A stretch of 64,000 nucleotides of DNA from assembly GCA_947489315.1 (NCBI GenBank), contig CANLCX010000001.1, positions 1,181,501 through 1,245,500 of the forward strand, in the 5' to 3' direction. This document shows, in pieces, positions 48,156 to 56,912 of the stretch. Position numbers and translations under genes: made by a program. The DNA comes from an uncultured Sphingomonadaceae bacterium (lineage in GTDB: Bacteria; Pseudomonadota; Alphaproteobacteria; Sphingomonadales; Sphingomonadaceae). Under the pieces are notes generated by a model, which ran no database searches, was not told the DNA's origin, and saw nothing but the letters and a program-made list of their open reading frames with translations. Positions within the stretch are counted from its first letter, which is position 1. The number at the start of each line of letters is the position of its first letter.

Positions 48156-49072
48156 TCTTCGGGCAAAAACTCCGGCACCGAAAGATATCGTTCGCCAGTA
48201 TCATAATTAAAGCCAAGCACATTGGCACCATCACCGAGTTCAGGCAGTTTTTGCGCAATGGCTGCCATGGTCGCGCCAGAACTTATGCCGACCAACATGC
48301 CTTCTTCCTTTGCGGCGCGGAGCGCCATCGCTTTGGCATCAGCCGGCTCGACTTGAATCGCTCCATCAATGCTTTGCGTATGAAGATTACCGGGAATGAA
48401 ACCAGCACCAATGCCCTGAATCGGATGTGGCCCAGGTTGCCCGCCGCTGATCACAGGTGATCCAGCAGGCTCTACGGCATAGACTTTCAGGCCGCTCCAT
48501 TCCTGTTTCAGCACTTCGGCAACGCCGGTAATATGGCCGCCCGTGCCAACACCGGTGATAATCGCATCGAGCGGTTTATCTTTGAAATCGGCCAATATTT
48601 CTTGTGCCGTCGTGCGTTTATGCACTTCAAAATTGGCTGGATTTTCAAACTGCTGCGGCATCCACGCGCCCGGCGTGGCGTCGATTAATTCCTGGGCGCG
48701 TTCAATGGCGCCTTTCATCCCTTTTTCTTTGGGGCTGAGATCAAAGCTCGCGCCATAAGCCAGCATCAAGCGGCGGCGTTCCAAAGACATGGATTCTGGC
48801 ATCACCAAAATCAGCTTATAGCCTTTGACCGCGGCGACCATGGCAAGCCCGACGCCGGTATTGCCCGATGTCGGCTCAATGATCGTGCCGCCTGGCTTGA
48901 GCGCGCCGGATTTTTCGGCATCTTCAATCATCGCCAGCGCGATCCGGTCTTTAATCGATCCACCAGGATTGGACCGTTCGGACTTAATCCAGACATTCGC
49001 ATCACCAAATAGGCGCTGCATTTTGATATGGGGCGTGTTCCCAATCGTATCGAGAATAGTATGGGCGATCAT
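48152..49072 (-). CDS. cysK: Cysteine synthase A
   Basis: Makes cysteine from O-acetylserine and sulfide with PLP. The PLP lysine lies in [17 protein letters not shown], the phosphate loop is [14 protein letters not shown] and the C-terminal region has [11 protein letters not shown] 49072 with AGGAG upstream gives 306 residues; the longer frame to 49105 is not supported. It lies between the MFS gene and DLH on one transcript. Confidence 0.94.
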   Translation of the reverse strand: MIAHTILDTIGNTPHIKMQRLFGDANVWIKSERSNPGGSIKDRIALAMIEDAEKSGALKPGGTIIEPTSGNTGVGLAMVAAVKGYKLILVMPESMSLERRRLMLAYGASFDLSPKEKGMKGAIERAQELIDATPGAWMPQQFENPANFEVHKRTTAQEILADFKDKPLDAIITGVGTGGHITGVAEVLKQEWSGLKVYAVEPAGSPVISGGQPGPHPIQGIGAGFIPGNLHTQSIDGAIQVEPADAKAMALRAAKEEGMLVGISSGATMAAIAQKLPELGDGANVLGFNYDTGERYLSVPEFLPEE

Positions 49073-49091
49073 TGCTCTGTTCTCCTGAATT

Positions 49092-50318
49092 TCAATCTTT
49101 AGCACTAGTGTTTGATTTGTCTTCTATTTTTCTATCCGTTTCCAAATCTGGCGGCGGATCAAAAGTTTTGGCGGCTCCCAGTTGAGGAAACAGCCGTGAC
49201 CACATTCCAGTGACCACTATAGCACCCGCGCCGCCAGCGACAATGGCTGCGATAGGACCAAATAACACAGCTAGCCCGCCAGACAGGGCATCGCCCAATT
49301 CGTTGGATGCGCTGATTGTCATCTGGCTAACGGCATTGACTCGGCCGCGCCGGTCATCGGGCGTGTGTAGCTGGATCAGCGAGCTGCGGACATAGACACC
49401 GAACATGTCGGCAGCCCCGCATAAAGCCAGACAGGCCATCGAGAGGGGCAGGGATGTGCTCAGACCAAAACCGATCGTACCGACCCCGAAAACGGCCATG
49501 GCAATCAGCATCATATTGCCGACGTTGCGGGACAGGGGGGCAAAGGAAAAGATACCGGCGACTATGACTGCGCCGACAGCAGGTGACGCTGCTAGCAACG
49601 ACAGGCCAATTTCACCGGCGCCCAAAATGTCTTTCGCAAAAACCGGAATCATCGCCGTCGCACCGGCGAGGAACATGACCAACAGGTCGAGCGTGATGGC
49701 CCCGAGCACAAGTTTGTTGGTCCAGACATAGGACATGCCGTCCATCACTTGACGGATGGGGCCCTTCGTCCGGTCAATCGCACTTCGAGCAACGGGCCCG
49801 ATCATGAAGATGGATAGCATCGCCAGCGTATAGAGCGCGGTGCAAACGAAATAGGGCAATGCCGGTGCGACTTTGTAAAGCGGTCCCGCCATGCCGGGTC
49901 CGGCGATCACGCCGACCTGCCAAGCGATAGTGGACAGCGCAATGGCGCGGGGAAGGGATTCTTTGGGAACCAGATTAGGCGCCAATGATGTTATCGCTGG
50001 TCCCAAAAAGGCCCGGCAGATGCCCAAGAGGACCGAAATAATATAAATCGCCCACAGGCTGATGTTGCCGCTTACGGTCAATAGTCCGAGCACTAAGGCA
50101 ATCGCGGCCTGCGCGCCGAGCACAACACGGGCAATCCAGCGGCGATCCAAATGATCTGCCACCCATCCAACCAATGGAGTCAGAATAAAAAGCGGCACAA
50201 ATTGCAAAAGGCCCAGCAGACCCAATATGCCAGCAGACGCCCCAACACCCATATCTTCGCGGGCAAGATTATAGGCCTGCCAGCCGAGGATCAGCATCAT
50301 CGCATAAAGTGCGAACAT
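49092..50318 (-). CDS. MFS_3-type (EntS-like) exporter with unclear start
   Basis: A 408-residue permease from the first ATG (50318), with about eleven membrane helices; residues such as [30 protein letters not shown] are typical of EntS-like efflux proteins. The family usually begins about 20-30 residues earlier. Reading upstream in frame gives PHPFAIANYRYLWFSRLSA, a good match to that N-terminus, yet no ATG, GTG or TTG lies between the in-frame stop at 50427 and 50318. The 5' end is therefore uncertain. It precedes cysK by 19 bases. Confidence 0.8.
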   Translation of the reverse strand: MFALYAMMLILGWQAYNLAREDMGVGASAGILGLLGLLQFVPLFILTPLVGWVADHLDRRWIARVVLGAQAAIALVLGLLTVSGNISLWAIYIISVLLGICRAFLGPAITSLAPNLVPKESLPRAIALSTIAWQVGVIAGPGMAGPLYKVAPALPYFVCTALYTLAMLSIFMIGPVARSAIDRTKGPIRQVMDGMSYVWTNKLVLGAITLDLLVMFLAGATAMIPVFAKDILGAGEIGLSLLAASPAVGAVIVAGIFSFAPLSRNVGNMMLIAMAVFGVGTIGFGLSTSLPLSMACLALCGAADMFGVYVRSSLIQLHTPDDRRGRVNAVSQMTISASNELGDALSGGLAVLFGPIAAIVAGGAGAIVVTGMWSRLFPQLGAAKTFDPPPDLETDRKIEDKSNTSAKD

Positions 50319-50590
50319 CGCGGAGAGCCGCGAAAACCATAAATAGCGGTAATTGGCTATGGCAAAGGGATGAGGCGCGGTTTGTTCGATGGTGTTTGAA
50401 TTTTCTATTTGGATAAGATTTGTCGGTTAACTCTAAGCAGGTCTCTCTCTTCAGGACAGCAAATTTTTATTTATCTCGGGATGAATATCATTGGGGCTGT
50501 GACGCTTTTGGTGGTTGATAGAAAAGGGACAAATGATACGCAAAACGGGGTTGAAATTCTGTTGAACCGTTTGTTTTGAGCGATGAAGCG

Positions 50591-51004
50591 TTAGTCTCTG
50601 TTGTGCGCCGCCAAGGAGGCGAGCAACAGCCGGTTGTCATATCGCCGGATTTCGCCGCGCATCAGGCCACCGTAAAAATAAGGCACGGTATAGCCTTCAA
50701 TGGCGCGGGTGATCGCGTGATCGTCAGCATTGCCGTGCCCCATCTCTAGCGCCATATCCCAAGCAGCGGCAAAACTCTCCGCGCCTTTGCGCTCCCGCAA
50801 TTTATAGGCCGAAGTCCGGCTCATACCGACCGCCTTGGCAGCGGCCGAGACCACACCGATCCGCGACAGGTGATAGATAAATTTGCGCTGGCGATTGGGC
50901 GTCCAACCGCCATAGCGCTTCGCGGCAAAAGGAACAGGGGTGAAGGCGATCTGGTCGTCTTCACTGGCGATGGGCGCTGTGCGCGCTGGGGATATATCAG
51001 TCAT
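50591..51004 (-). CDS. Helix-turn-helix protein of unknown function, LexA box upstream
   Basis: A 137-residue protein. Residues about 33-75 form a probable HTH (WTPNRQRKFIYHLSRIGVV ... SAAAKAVGMSRTSAYKLRER), similar to homologous small proteins seen in sphingomonads and to terminase-like HTH units, then a short domain with GLMRGEIRRYDNRLLLASL. There is no catalytic motif. A GAAC-N7-GAAC box lies 37-51 bases upstream of the start, suggesting DNA-damage control. Confidence 0.7.
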   Translation of the reverse strand: MTDISPARTAPIASEDDQIAFTPVPFAAKRYGGWTPNRQRKFIYHLSRIGVVSAAAKAVGMSRTSAYKLRERKGAESFAAAWDMALEMGHGNADDHAITRAIEGYTVPYFYGGLMRGEIRRYDNRLLLASLAAHNRD

Positions 51005-51040
51005 GGATCCAATATGTCATAGCGCTGTGCTTGTAGGAAA

Positions 51041-51055
51041 GAACAAAATAAGAAC
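51041..51055. promoter_or_regulatory. LexA-type box upstream of the HTH gene
   Basis: GAAC (51041-51044), seven bases, GAAC (51052-51055) matches the alphaproteobacterial LexA box GAACN7GAAC (equivalently GTTCN7GTTC on the other strand), here with the A/T-rich centre AAAATAA. It lies 37 bases before the HTH gene start on the minus strand and 184 bases before the L,D-transpeptidase start on the plus strand. Confidence 0.7.
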
Positions 51056-51239
51056 TTTTCATTTTCCGAGAGATATTTTCTCACTCTGTACGACCGGACA
51101 GCGGCGCGGCTTCAGGGCTTTAACGCTGCTTTTTAATCTTTGTCGATTCCCCGTCTCTAAGCGGCACAGGTCCAATTGCGCGTTGGTCGGACGCTCCGGT
51201 TCTTGGTAAATAAGATCTTAAGAAATGGAGCTGATCGAT

Positions 51240-51923
51240 ATGACAAAGCAAATTATGATGCGGATGAGCGCTGGAATACTCGTTGTCGCTGGTTTTGCTG
51301 TTCTGGGTCTGATGACCTTGGCTCTAATCCGCCTTGTCGCGGGCGAACCGGAGACCGCTGTGCCAATGGCAGAGATGCAGCAACAACTAATCCCGACGGC
51401 TATTTCCGCCACACCGGAATTGATCGAGCCGGTTCCTGTAGAGCCGATTGTTTCAGATTCTCCCTTTATTGTAAAACGCATCCTGCAAATCGATGAGCCG
51501 TTTGTACATGGCTATTATAAGTGGGATGATGCAGACGTGCCCGATGGCGAAATTGTCATTACGGTCGATCTCAAGGCGGAATCCATGTCGGTCTTTCGCG
51601 ATGGTTATGAAATTGGAGCAGCAGTGATCAAATTTGGTGACGCGTTGAAGCCTACACCCACGGGCGTTTTTCCGATCACGCAGAAGAGCAAAGATCATAT
51701 CTCCAACATCTATGATGTGCCGATGCCCTATATGTTGCGGCTGACCAATGATGGCATCGCCATTCACGCTGCGGAAGTAAAATGGGGCTATGGGACCCGG
51801 GGTTGTATCGGTGTGCCAGAAGAATTTGCGCGGTTGTTGTTTGAGCAGGTTAAGCTGGGTGACCGGGTGATCGTCACCAATGGCAAAAGGCTCGGTCTCG
51901 GCGAGGCGATCGTGGCGGGGTGA
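51240..51923 (+). CDS. L,D-transpeptidase (YkuD) family protein
   Basis: A 227-residue exported protein (membrane anchor at about residues 9-31) with a YkuD domain, which cross-links or modifies peptidoglycan. The catalytic block reads GIAIHAAEVKWGYGTRGCIG: the Cys is present but the usual S-H-G-C is T-R-G-C, with Arg for His. ATG 51240 is chosen since GGAG lies 9 bases upstream; the frame may extend to 51225. It converges on the GMC gene with a 6-base gap. Confidence 0.82.
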   Translation: MTKQIMMRMSAGILVVAGFAVLGLMTLALIRLVAGEPETAVPMAEMQQQLIPTAISATPELIEPVPVEPIVSDSPFIVKRILQIDEPFVHGYYKWDDADVPDGEIVITVDLKAESMSVFRDGYEIGAAVIKFGDALKPTPTGVFPITQKSKDHISNIYDVPMPYMLRLTNDGIAIHAAEVKWGYGTRGCIGVPEEFARLLFEQVKLGDRVIVTNGKRLGLGEAIVAG

Positions 51924-51929
51924 TTCCGG

Positions 51930-53546
51930 TCAGGCTTTGACCATCGACAGCTGCTTTGTCGCCTTGGCATTTTGATCCGCGAGATGATCCGCAAGTTTAA
52001 GGCTGAGGGCCATGATGCCCAAGGTAGGATTGGCCCACCCTGATGTGGCAAAAACCGAACTGCCAGCGACATAGAGGTTGTTCATACCATGAACCCGGCA
52101 ATCCGCGTCGACAACGCCGGTGCGCGGCGATGCGGACATGCGGGTTGTGCCCATATGATGATAGCCACCCTTCGCGTGGGCCGAGATAAGCGGATCAGTG
52201 GTCCAAAGCGTTGCGGCATCGTCGAGCCAAGGCGCCGGATCGAACCGGCCGATACCCATATGTTCCAGCTGGGTGGCAAATTCCTGCATCACAACTTTGA
52301 CGCTATGTTTGTCTAGCTCACAAAAGCGCCAGTCGAGTTCAGTGAGAGGCATGCCCAGCGCATCGCGTTCCTTGGCCAGTTTTACGCGGCTATCGGGATT
52401 AGGGGCCTGTTCCGCGCGAATAATGGCGGCTAAATCCCAGCCCATGGCCGCCAGTGCCCGGGGGCGCAGGGGGCCGGCCATTTCATTAAAGCGCGTGGTC
52501 GCTTTTTTGACATTCAACCAAAGGGATCGATTTTTCTTGGTCGGCGCAAGCGCATGTTTGAGGCCATTATAGGCTTTAACGGGCGCGACCATATTGGCCT
52601 CTGGTTTCTGACGCGCGGCTAGCGTGAAGGCGCTGTTCAATATGCCTTCGCGTTCTTGCATGACCCTTGATGGCCGGACCAGCGGAGCGTGCACATAGCC
52701 CTTATGGTCTCGCATGCGGCCGTGGAGCATTTTGAGCAACTGCCAGAACCGCCCCTTGGCCATGCGTCCGCCGCGGGCATGGGGGTGCTCCATGAAATAG
52801 CGACCGACCTGATCATGGCCATTGCCAATGTTGGAGGCGAGCATCAGTCGGGCATTGTCGATACCACCGGCCGCCAGAATATATTGTTTGGCAGTTATAT
52901 CTGCACTGCGGCCTGAAATATCGCTGACCGATAAGCCGCGGACTTGATTGCTGCCATTCTCTGCATCAATGGCCGTGACCGTTGCATGCAAAAGGATTTG
53001 AACGGTTTTGCTATCCACCAGATCTTTGCATGTGCGCAGCGTGAAACATTCCGTTTGCGGAGTAAACTGCCAGAAATCGGTGGCGAGGCTATCGCTTGCA
53101 AAGTTGGGGGCTGTGCGGCCGAGATGCGGCCAAAGTTCTTCCGGTGATTGCCGCATAGGCAAGCCAAGCAGCATGCGCGCATCGTTATAATAGGGCCGCA
53201 GGTCGGCGAAGGAAATGGGCCAACCACTATGCGGAACCCAGTCGCGGCGTTCGAGATCTATCGGGTTAAATTCGGCGCAGCGCCCGCCCCAGATTGCTGT
53301 TGTGCCGCCAAAGAAGCGCAATCGGGAATCAGCGAGCGGATAATATTCATGGCCCGTCGAAGGACCATCAGCCAATGTCTGAATATCAGCCTCAAAATCT
53401 ACACCGCCGCTTTCCAGCAGCAATATTCGCAATCCTGAGTCCTTCAGTCGCCGCGCCAGCGTAATGCCTGCTGCGCCTGCGCCGACTATGCATATATCTG
53501 TTTCAAACCGAGTCAAAGGGTCGGATGCCCTCAGGTCATTAATCAC
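51930..53546 (-). CDS. GMC family FAD-dependent oxidoreductase
   Basis: A 538-residue flavoprotein. The FAD loop DICIVGAGAAGITLARRL and the dinucleotide continuation LLLESGG are at the N-terminus, and the C-terminal block has HHMGTTRMSASPRTGVVDAD and the active-site-like GWANPTLGIMALSLKLADHL. GMC enzymes oxidise alcohols or sugars; the substrate is unknown. A promoter with an adjoining palindrome lies directly upstream. Confidence 0.9.
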   Translation of the reverse strand: MINDLRASDPLTRFETDICIVGAGAAGITLARRLKDSGLRILLLESGGVDFEADIQTLADGPSTGHEYYPLADSRLRFFGGTTAIWGGRCAEFNPIDLERRDWVPHSGWPISFADLRPYYNDARMLLGLPMRQSPEELWPHLGRTAPNFASDSLATDFWQFTPQTECFTLRTCKDLVDSKTVQILLHATVTAIDAENGSNQVRGLSVSDISGRSADITAKQYILAAGGIDNARLMLASNIGNGHDQVGRYFMEHPHARGGRMAKGRFWQLLKMLHGRMRDHKGYVHAPLVRPSRVMQEREGILNSAFTLAARQKPEANMVAPVKAYNGLKHALAPTKKNRSLWLNVKKATTRFNEMAGPLRPRALAAMGWDLAAIIRAEQAPNPDSRVKLAKERDALGMPLTELDWRFCELDKHSVKVVMQEFATQLEHMGIGRFDPAPWLDDAATLWTTDPLISAHAKGGYHHMGTTRMSASPRTGVVDADCRVHGMNNLYVAGSSVFATSGWANPTLGIMALSLKLADHLADQNAKATKQLSMVKA

Positions 53547-53606
53547 TAGCTTGCCTTTAACAACAAAACTCGCGCATCCCGTACGCGTAACGACCCTACC
53601 GGGTAA

Positions 53607-53636
53607 ATTATATCATTTTGATCAAGCGAAGCACAA
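53607..53636 (-). promoter_or_regulatory. Promoter of the GMC oxidoreductase
   Basis: On the minus strand, TTGTGC (53636-53631) is followed after 18 bases by a perfect TATAAT (53612-53607), 60 bases before the GMC start at 53546. The -10 is consensus; the -35 is fair. Confidence 0.55.
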
Positions 53637-53638
53637 TA

Positions 53639-53654
53639 GCCAAATGCATTTGGC
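53639..53654. promoter_or_regulatory. 16-bp palindrome next to the GMC promoter
   Basis: GCCAAATGCATTTGGC is a perfect palindrome ending two bases from the -35 of the GMC promoter, in the upstream position of a typical activator site. The regulator is not visible nearby. Confidence 0.5.
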
Positions 53655-53688
53655 CGAAAATGTTAAATCCTTTTTCTCTCTGAAAAGC

Positions 53689-55953
53689 TCAGGCCACCTC
53701 GACAAAGCTATCGAGCACTCGCTTCTGGCCGCTTTTTTCAAACTCTATTTCAAGCTTATTGCCTTCTTTTTCGATAACTTCGCCATAGCCAAATTTGGTA
53801 TGAAAGACGCGCATGCCTAAGGTAATATCATCACGGCCCTTATTGCCCAGCGAAACAGCACTGCGCCGGGCTTCCTTGATATTTTTGGGCGTGCTGTCGA
53901 AGTTGCCTGTGTTGCGTGCGCGTTTCCATCCCGGTCCTCGCGTCGTCCCGCGAGCACTGTCAGCAAAGGGATCTGATCGTTCCGACCAGTTTGCGCGCCA
54001 CAGGCTTTCGCCGCCCATCATGCTCGATTCTTCTTCAATATGCTCTGGCGGCAACTCACCGATGAAGCGGGAGGGAATAGAACTGGTCCATTGCCCGTAA
54101 ATCCGTCGGTTGGCCGCATGGAAGATAGTGCATTTTTTCTTCGCCCGCGTGATCGCGACATAGGCGAGGCGGCGTTCTTCCTCCAGCGATGCAAGCCCGC
54201 CTTCGTCTAGACTACGCTGGGACGGGAAAACGCCTTCTTCCCATCCGACACAAAAGACATGGTCATATTCCAGGCCCTTTGCCCCATGCATGGTCATGAT
54301 CGTGACCTTGGCTTCATCGCTCGCGGCATCATTGTCCATCACCAGCGATACATGTTCGAGGAAATCGCCGAGCGTTTCATATTCCTCCATCGCGCGGGTC
54401 AATTCGGTCAGGTTTTCAAGCCGTCCAGCCGCTTCCGGGGTACGGTCGGCCTGCAACATGGTGGTATAGCCGCATTCATCGAGCACGATCCGCGCCACTT
54501 CTGCATGGGACATTTCGTCGGCATGGGTGCGCCATCTTGCAAAACTGCGCATAAGCTCCGACAATGTGGTTCTTGCCCGTGTTGGCAATTCATCCGTATC
54601 GCAAATACTCAGCGCGGCTGCGGCCAGCGGAATGCCTTGCGCTCGGGCCAGCCGGTGGACTTTTTCCACAGTTTTATCCCCAAGGCCGCGCTTGGGCACA
54701 TTGACGATCCGTTCAAAGGCAAGATCATCGGCAGGCTGGGCTATCACACGGAGATAGGCGAGGGCGTCGCGAATTTCTGCGCGCTCGTAGAAACGAAAGC
54801 CGCCGATAATCTTATACGGCATACCGATGGAGATAAACCGGTCCTCAAACTCGCGTGTTTGAAATTGGGCGCGGACCAGGATTGCCATATCATTCAGCGA
54901 GACGCCCTTAATTTGCAGGCTCTCCATCTCTTCACCGGTGCGCCGCGCTTCTTCGGGGCCGTCCCAGACGCCAGTGACCTGCACCTTGTCGCCCTCTTGC
55001 TCTTCGGTCCATAAGGTCTTGCCGAGGCGACCACTATTATTGGAAATCAGCTCGGAAGCAGCCGCCAAAATATGGGGCGTGGAGCGATAATTCTGTTCCA
55101 GCTTGACGACCTTGGCATCCGGAAAATCTTTCTCGAAGCGCAAGATATTGGCGACCTCCGCTCCGCGCCAACTATAGATGGATTGGTCATCATCGCCGAC
55201 ACAGCAAATATTTTTGCGCTCTTGGGCGAGCAACCGCAGCCAGAGATATTGGCTGCTATTCGTATCCTGATATTCGTCGACGAGTATATATTTGAAGCGC
55301 TCCTGATAGAGCTTCAATATTTCGCGATCAGTCTTAAGCAGGTTGAGGATGTGCAGCAACAGGTCGCCAAAATCGCAGGCATTAAGAACCTTTAGCCGTG
55401 CCTGATAGGCGGCATAAAATTCTTGACCGCGGCCATTGGCATAGCGCTCATTCTCATTGGCATCGAGGTCTGCGGGGTTGAGGCCGCGATTTTTCCATTG
55501 ATCGATCAACCCGGCCAGCGCTCTTGCAGGCCAGCGCTTTTCATCCAGTTCTTCGGCCTGAATCAATTGTTTCAGCAGGCGCAGTTGGTCGTCCGTATCA
55601 AGTATGGTGAAATTGCTCTGCAGCCCAACCAGTTCCGCATGGCGTCGGAGCATTTTCGCGCCGATACTGTGAAAGGTGCCAAGCCATGGCATGCCTTCAA
55701 CGGCGTCACCGACAATCGATCCAATTCGTTCCTTCATCTCGCGCGCGGCTTTGTTGGTAAAGGTTACGGCGAGAATTTCGGATGGCCATGCTTTGCGCGA
55801 ATAGACAAGATGCGCCAGTCGCCGGGTGAGGGCAGCGGTTTTCCCGGTCCCGGCTCCAGCGAGAACCAGTACGGGCCCTTCGGTCGTGAGTACGGCATCG
55901 CGTTGCGGTGCGTTGAGTCCGCGCACATAAGGCGGATCGTTTTCAGCGGACAT
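53689..55953 (-). CDS. uvrD: UvrD/PcrA-type ATP-dependent DNA helicase
   Basis: A superfamily 1A 3'-5' helicase for nucleotide excision and mismatch repair and fork repair. The 754-residue protein has all motifs: Q/Walker A (LNAPQRDAVL, GAGTGKTAALTRRL), II DEYQDTN, III VGDDDQSIYSWRGA, IV EQNYRST, V TMHGAKGLEYDHVF, VI LAYVAITRAKK, and the PcrA-like Tudor C-terminus. ATG 55953 starts MSAENDPPYVRGLN; the longer frame from 56076 is not needed. A LexA box sits 23 bases upstream. Confidence 0.95.
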   Translation of the reverse strand: MSAENDPPYVRGLNAPQRDAVLTTEGPVLVLAGAGTGKTAALTRRLAHLVYSRKAWPSEILAVTFTNKAAREMKERIGSIVGDAVEGMPWLGTFHSIGAKMLRRHAELVGLQSNFTILDTDDQLRLLKQLIQAEELDEKRWPARALAGLIDQWKNRGLNPADLDANENERYANGRGQEFYAAYQARLKVLNACDFGDLLLHILNLLKTDREILKLYQERFKYILVDEYQDTNSSQYLWLRLLAQERKNICCVGDDDQSIYSWRGAEVANILRFEKDFPDAKVVKLEQNYRSTPHILAAASELISNNSGRLGKTLWTEEQEGDKVQVTGVWDGPEEARRTGEEMESLQIKGVSLNDMAILVRAQFQTREFEDRFISIGMPYKIIGGFRFYERAEIRDALAYLRVIAQPADDLAFERIVNVPKRGLGDKTVEKVHRLARAQGIPLAAAALSICDTDELPTRARTTLSELMRSFARWRTHADEMSHAEVARIVLDECGYTTMLQADRTPEAAGRLENLTELTRAMEEYETLGDFLEHVSLVMDNDAASDEAKVTIMTMHGAKGLEYDHVFCVGWEEGVFPSQRSLDEGGLASLEEERRLAYVAITRAKKKCTIFHAANRRIYGQWTSSIPSRFIGELPPEHIEEESSMMGGESLWRANWSERSDPFADSARGTTRGPGWKRARNTGNFDSTPKNIKEARRSAVSLGNKGRDDITLGMRVFHTKFGYGEVIEKEGNKLEIEFEKSGQKRVLDSFVEVA

Positions 55954-55975
55954 GTTTACAGGGTTGGACACAGGT

Positions 55976-55990
55976 GAACAGTTAGGGAAC
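55976..55990. promoter_or_regulatory. LexA-type box upstream of uvrD
   Basis: GAAC (55976-55979), seven bases, GAAC (55987-55990) fits the alphaproteobacterial LexA box, 23 bases upstream of the uvrD start. On the minus strand it overlaps a plausible -10 (TAACTG) with a TTGCCG -35 17 bases upstream, as expected for repression. Confidence 0.72.
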
Positions 55991-56111
55991 ATCCGCAGCG
56001 GCGGCAAGACTAATATCATTTTAGACATGACCCAAGGTGCAGGTTGTTTTTGATGTTGCGGTGCACCATATTCCAATCATAAGAGAAATGATCCTCCGAT
56101 GGGAATGTAAG

Positions 56112-56237
56112 ATGAGCAGACGTCTAATGTTGAGCGCAATCATAGCTACCGCCATGATGGTAACCACTACCGCCTATTCGCACATGCAAAATGATAGCAG
56201 TGAGACGGCGACAGCTTATGAGACCGCTAACAGCTAA
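56112..56237 (+). CDS. Possible 41-residue exported peptide
   Basis: A short frame with basic start MSRRLMLSAIIATAMMVTTTAYS that resembles a signal peptide, leaving a ~18-residue polar tail. It lies between the divergent uvrD gene and the end of rsmD, with a weak ribosome site. Real small exported proteins of this kind exist, but chance is also possible. Confidence 0.35.
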   Translation: MSRRLMLSAIIATAMMVTTTAYSHMQNDSSETATAYETANS

Positions 56238-56245
56238 ACGCGCAA

Positions 56246-56782
56246 TTATGTGGGACGCAGGATATGCAGTCTCGCCTTGCCGCTATCGCGCTGGCTCTCC
56301 AATTCAAATCCTTTAACGGACACTTCCTCTTTGCGAGACGTCTCGATAGCAATCCAGCTGGAGGGTGCGAACCATCCATGGCGGCCAAGTTTTGATAGAG
56401 CCACAGCACCGGCGCCAGTTTCATATGGCGGATCCATCAGGATTACATCATAAGGTTTGCGTGCCACGCCAAGGGCCAGCACGGAGCCGATGCGTATGTC
56501 CGCATCGGCACTCAGCGTTTCGATATTTTTTTCTAATGCTTTGAGAGCGTCACGGTCTTGCTCAACAAAGGTGCAATGGGCTGCGCCGCGCGACAATGCT
56601 TCGAGCCCCAGCGCCCCAGAACCGGAAAACAAATCCAGCACCTGCAAGTCTGCAAAATCGCCGAGACGGCTGGTCAGCATGGAAAACAACCGCTCGCGCG
56701 TGCGGTCAGCGGTTGGACGGGTGGTTTCACCCTTGGGCGCAACAATTTTGCGGCCACGCCATTCCCCTGCGATTATGCGCAT
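56246..56782 (-). CDS. rsmD: 16S rRNA guanine-966 N2-methyltransferase
   Basis: RsmD methylates G966 of 16S rRNA. The 178-residue protein has MRIIAGEWRGRKI at the N-terminus, SAM motif I LDLFSGSGALGLEALSRGA and the catalytic DPPY in ILMDPPYETG. It lies downstream of the pseudouridine synthase gene on the same strand, separated by a repeat element at 56785-56901. Confidence 0.93.
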   Translation of the reverse strand: MRIIAGEWRGRKIVAPKGETTRPTADRTRERLFSMLTSRLGDFADLQVLDLFSGSGALGLEALSRGAAHCTFVEQDRDALKALEKNIETLSADADIRIGSVLALGVARKPYDVILMDPPYETGAGAVALSKLGRHGWFAPSSWIAIETSRKEEVSVKGFELESQRDSGKARLHILRPT

Positions 56783-56784
56783 AT

Positions 56785-56901
56785 TATAAGCCCCTCTCTT
56801 TCAAGGGAGGGGGAAGGGGTGGGTGCGATATCGCAGATATCGCTCGCGCAGCGATCAGAGTCCTCCACCCCAACCCCTCCTCTGAAGAGGAGGGGCTTAT
56901 A
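56785..56901. repeat. Palindromic repeat element (117 bp) with 12-bp terminal inverted repeats
   Basis: The ends TATAAGCCCCTC (56785-56796) and GAGGGGCTTATA (56890-56901) are perfect 12-bp inverted repeats. Each half holds a hairpin (right: CCCCTCCTC-TGAA-GAGGAGGGG) followed by a G-rich tail. The core carries the palindrome GCGATATCGC (56825-56834). The left tail, 56805-56823, fits a G-quadruplex consensus (G3+ runs, loops of 1, 2 and 1). It resembles a MITE or a paired REP unit, located between rluB and rsmD. Confidence 0.72.
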
Positions 56902-56912
56902 GTGATTGATCC

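Noticed and set aside
50481-50579. A 32-codon frame between the MFS and HTH genes
   Set aside because: The only G-rich sequence is too close to its ATG for a ribosome site, and no signal or domain is visible.
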